Origin: Liriodendron chinense
Lineage: Eukaryota; Streptophyta; Magnoliopsida; Magnoliales; Magnoliaceae
Assembly: GCA_003013855.2 (NCBI GenBank)
Contig: PVNU02000424.1
Span: forward strand, 2,852,001-2,916,000
Length of the DNA stretch: 64,000 nucleotides
Direction of reading: 5' to 3'
A program made the translations under genes and the position numbers. The stretch's first letter is position 1. Every line of letters starts with the position of its first letter. Below, one piece after another: positions 60,396 through 64,000 of this stretch. Below the pieces are notes generated by a model. That model did not search any database, was not told where the DNA came from, and saw only the letters and a program-made list of their open reading frames with translations.

Positions 60396-61579
60396 CTTTT
60401 CCCGCACCAAGCACTATATATGAGGTCACTACTGAATCCGAATCCGGTGATTCCATAACACACATACGGGTGTGACCATATCCAGCAGTTGTAGAATAAG
60501 CTTTACTCTACAAGGAATTGTAGAGGAACCAACCTCACTAGAAATAGAAGTAGATTTAATATTCAATTAATGCCCTGAATAACGCGTTGTTAGGAGAAAT
60601 TTGGGAGAGGATTTTGTCAAGAATGCATTCTCATCTAAGATCGGCATTTAGGGAAAAAGATTAAATGGTAGAAGCGGAAGATCAATCTCCAAGAGCATGC
60701 GGAAGGGTGATGTTACAACTGAGACAATCGAAATAATGGATCCACTAATGGATTGTCCATATTTCAAAAATCACAACTAGCAAAAAACGGTTGGAGACGT
60801 GATGGAACCCCAGCCCTATGAGGTTGGGGTGTGAAATGCCAGACCTGGTGGTATCCGGACCTGGTGAGACCTGACTTGCCAGGACCGGTGGCTTGTGCAT
60901 CCGGGTAACCGACCGGAACACTCCCCAACCCCCCTGCCAGCACCTTATGAGGGAATAAAGATCTCTCTCTCAGGCTTGGGCTGGGCTATTTTGGCCCGTC
61001 ACGATTCCGGCTAGGGTTGGGCCTATGTTGAACTAATGCTGGCTGGGCTATTTTGGCCAATCATGGGTTTCGACCAGGGTTGGGCCTATGTTGAACTAAT
61101 GTGGGCTGGGCTTGGAAAGAGACTCACCCAGCCCTAACCTGCCTGTTAACACACTATTTGCATGCCAACATTGCACGCATGTGCGAGATGGAGGCCTTTC
61201 ATTAGGTGAGAATTTAGATGCCTGGGACCGAAGGTGGGATGGTCCACTCATAACGTGGGGTCCACTGTAAACATGCCATGCCCTATAATTATTATTGTCC
61301 ATTCCACAAGTGGTGATGCTTACACCCATTTTTGACACACCCTCATGAACCAATGAGATGTTGCCACATGTTGGCATTACGCATCTAATGACAAAATCAT
61401 ACTTGTACTCTAGGATATCTTTTAAGGTGTGACACTCGAGTTCCACCTTCGACTTAGCAACTGAGTCAAGTGAACTCGAGTTACCAAAGGTGGGGTGTGA
61501 CAAAAGTCCCCTTTAATCGGCAAGGAGATGGTAGCTGACCTTCTTCGGGTTTCAAAGAAGGCGGTTGCCTCCTCGTAAG
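60396..61579. other. Non-coding stretch with a 62-bp tandem repeat
   Basis: 60979-61110 holds just over two units of about 62 bp, marked by CTGGGCTATTTTGGCC (60981 and 61043) and TTGGGCCTATGTTGAACTAA. A 135-codon minus-strand frame at 61503-61096 has no recognisable domain and is probably chance. Confidence 0.5.
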
Positions 61580-62700
61580 TGAAATTGCGTTGGGGGATAC
61601 TCTATGTTACACGCAGAAGCTTGCGGAACTTATAGAACTATGACTAAGTCCTAAAGGGGGGTGATTATGACCTATTTTAAAATCCTTTAAAAAACCTCTT
61701 AACTAATTAAACTAATTAATAGTTAAACTAATTAAGCAAGAACACTTAGCTTTCAAGCTTAAGTGGGTCAAATCACAAAGGCTATAAAAGTTGAGCAATT
61801 AATCAAACTATCCTAAGCACATAGATTGCAAATGGTACAACATGTTGAGCTACTAATGAATGTGCAATTATATATACTACAAAAGAAATAACTACCTAAG
61901 CAACTAGTCTAGAAAGTTAAGTAAGCAATATGAGACTTATCATATTAAACATATGTCTACAAGCCAAGTGAACATACATATTGTGTGTGAATGTGCATAT
62001 AGCATTCAACCATTCAAACTTTCATATAATTAAGTAATTAAATAGATAATGTATGACTAGAAAAGTGTTCAAATGACAATCACAAACACAAGCATGTATA
62101 GTAGTTCGATTTTTCTACTCCTACTCTTGGTTGCCGTACTCATCCCTTGAGCACACCAATATTCACTAGGGAGTTTAAGTTCCTCAAAACCTAGGTGTTT
62201 TAAATCAGTTCCACCTACCGGGAAGTTTAACAAGATTCATCCCAACTCATGACGGGGATTTTACTGGTTCATCTCTCAACCAAGATGTTTACAAGTTCTA
62301 TCCAACCCAGGAGTTTGACAAGGTTCCTCCCAATCCTTCGGTCTTACTCAAGAACCTAGCGTACACTCCTGCAGGAGGCTCCCCTTGGAGACTTAGTCGA
62401 GTTTGATTCCAAACTCTCACACTTAATCCTCCTTAAGAAAATAGTGCAATTGAACTCTTACAATTGACAGCTTACTTTGTCGAATTGAGTCTCTTTTTCA
62501 GCGCCGCTTCGGGTTGCTTGATCTCCGCTTTCTCGTGCTTCAATCAACTCACATTTGCTTCATCAATCATGTTGTCGATGCTTTGCCAAAGTCGCAGCTC
62601 CAATGATCAATCACCTCACATATGATGCTCTTTTGAGATACCCAAGATGATAGGAGGTGACGGCGAATTAAATTAGTGAATTAAACATTGTGGATTGATT
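61580..62700 (-). repeat. Element M: SIRE-like copia LTR, truncated, minus strand
   Basis: The plus strand starts TGAAATTGCGTTGGGGGATA, the inverse of the D/N LTR end. 62090-62400 is the reverse complement of 45410-45730 with substitutions. The U3 side fades out near 62700 without a TGC end. No primer site on the left. Confidence 0.7.
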
Positions 62701-63830
62701 GAAAGTGGATACTTAGAACCTTAATCTTCTTTTATTATTGTTTAAAGGACTTTAATTCGCTCTAGTAAAAAAAACCCAGATTTCTTATTCTCATTCTAGT
62801 AGTGTTTTTTTTCCAGTCCCTATGAATCGACTTCGAATTTATCGAGTACTTTACTACTTCACTACTTACACTTGGGTATACAATATCACAGTTGTAGCAG
62901 CTGCCCTCAAACATAAAAGGCTTATTGAGAAATGTATAAACTCTAATTACTTGTGAAAGAATTAAGTCCTATAAACACATGGCAAAAAGACTCCATTAGC
63001 TACCCTTCTGCAAATCGCTTTATCATTACCACATCTGGTGGTTGAGAGAGTGGCTAAGTCCTCTTGTGAGGATTATTCATGGGCCTTGTGTTTGATTGAA
63101 TTACGCAAACAGGTGACAGTAAAATACGTAATGGTGACACGTAGCCCAGGCTAGGAGACCGGCTTGATTTTGCTACATAATCCCGGATCTCGCACATGCA
63201 TCACATTCTCAAGTGTCCCATGAATAATCTCTCCCAACCCCCACCCACACAGGTCATCTTACTGTCTCATAAAGTACATAGATTTACAAATGTTTTAGTA
63301 ATCCTCACAAACGATCTGGCGAGGCTCACCACGGATAGACCATTCCCCAACAATTTCCCAGTTGGATGATCCAACTCTTATGATTAGTAGCCACCAAACA
63401 GACGGTAACGAAAAGAATACTGCACTGTTCAACATCCAAGAACCTGGAAAACTCATAAGACCATGGTCCATCCACAGTATTAACCCATCAGATCAATGGT
63501 CTGAATCACCTGAGAACCATCCATCACGAATCATAAAACTGCAACTGAAAGCACTTCCTGCAAACATATTGTTTCACCCACTCATCATATGGGCTTTTTA
63601 CTATCATTTGCTTACAGTACGACCCAAAAGTCAGATACACTTGCATCGAAATATATAAACATGCATGCCACATTTTCTAGTGTCCCATAACAAACACCCA
63701 TTTCAACCAATGTAAACAGAAGGCCCAAACACACATACACATGCACTTGCCGCATCAGTTCCACTGACCCGAGATCAAGAACCATCAAAGCCACATATCA
63801 ACCACCCATCTGGGCCTCGTGGGCCCCATG
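62701..63830. other. Non-coding stretch and presumed 3' flank of the nucleoredoxin gene
   Basis: No transposon structure was recognised. The part nearest 63830 should include the 3' UTR of the minus-strand gene at the edge. No polyadenylation signal was identified with confidence. Confidence 0.4.
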
Positions 63831-64000
63831 TCAGCCCGGGGCGTCGCCCTGGTTCATTACCTTTACGCACTTGGGGTGCACCTCATACCCGCATTCTATG
63901 CACTGGTATACCCACCCGGACCCTTGCTCATCGCACGCGCAACAAATGAACGGCCCCCCACCGGAGCCCTCCGAGACCAATGTGAGCTCGTGGCGGTGGC
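63831..64000 (-). CDS. Nucleoredoxin-type protein, C-terminal DC1/C1-like zinc finger (partial)
   Basis: The last 56 codons of a gene that continues beyond the right edge; stop TGA at 63833-63831. The frame reads HRHELTLVSEGSGGGPFICC, then CxxC (CCAC), WVYQCIEC, GYEVHPKC. It has the His-x-His-x-Leu start, three CxxC/HxxC metal pairs and the SGWVYQCxEC core of the DC1 zinc finger that ends plant nucleoredoxins (probably type 2 or 3, not type 1, judging from memory of the tails). Plant nucleoredoxins are thioredoxin-fold oxidoreductases that act on oxidised proteins. The thioredoxin domains lie outside the window. GC content rises sharply here compared with the AT-rich repeats, as expected for an exon. 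Confidence 0.85.
   Translation of the reverse strand, partial: HRHELTLVSEGSGGGPFICCACDEQGSGWVYQCIECGYEVHPKCVKVMNQGDAPG

Noticed and set aside
61096..61503. 135-codon open frame on the minus strand
   Set aside because: No domain, no homology I recognise, and it overlaps repetitive sequence including a 62-bp tandem repeat.

Overview
This window looks like repeat-rich plant nuclear DNA, and most of it is retrotransposon sequence. The evidence is Ty1/copia and Ty3/gypsy LTR elements with plant-type primer sites, an Au-like tRNA-derived SINE family, hAT-type MITEs, and two plant genes. Abundant inverted 'GTGGGCCC...ATCCACACC' repeats remind me of magnoliid genomes. That placement is an impression, not a demonstration.

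Two host genes are recognisable. The first is a complete five-exon gene at 21775-26200 (+). It encodes a 241-residue membrane RING-H2 protein of the NEP1-interacting protein (NIP) family. The second is the last exon portion of a nucleoredoxin-type gene at 63831-64000 (-). It ends in a DC1/C1-like zinc finger and runs off the right edge.

Layout. 1-4846: minus-strand Tat-lineage gypsy element (A), integrase off the left edge. 4847-16462: another Tat-type LTR (C) that element B (6272-16248, complete, TSD AATGG) has split in two. 16690-18388: minus-strand SIRE-like copia LTR (N). 18415-21128: a foldback repeat with an internally deleted copia element (E) inside it. 21129-26390: the NIP gene and its flanks, with MITEs in introns 2 and 3. 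26390-37720: a head-to-tail duplication of about 3.8 kb. Its second copy is swollen by a TRIM-like element (G), two solo LTRs (H, I) and a local triplication. 37720-46191: the gag-only SIRE-like copia element D, with a 3.06-kb solo LTR inside gag. 46192-49530: decayed chromovirus-like pol (J). 49535-52265: a third partial copy of the duplicated unit, and foldback repeats. 52545-53659: copia LTR (K). 53660-56463: the non-autonomous element L with a tRNA-Asp-type primer site. 56476-60395: foldback repeats, a hAT MITE and SINEs. 61580-62700: copia LTR (M). 63831-64000: nucleoredoxin.

All transposon coding regions here carry stops, frameshifts or large deletions, so no autonomous element is present. 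Target-site duplications were found by eye for B (AATGG), E (CCTTR), G (TAACC), H (TGATG), the gypsy solo LTR in D (CTAGT), two SINEs (12 bp each) and one hAT MITE (TTTATTTC). The most unusual pattern is that LTRs of at least three unrelated families carry clusters of short palindromic motifs (ACCGGT or ATCGAT type) directly upstream of their TATA boxes.
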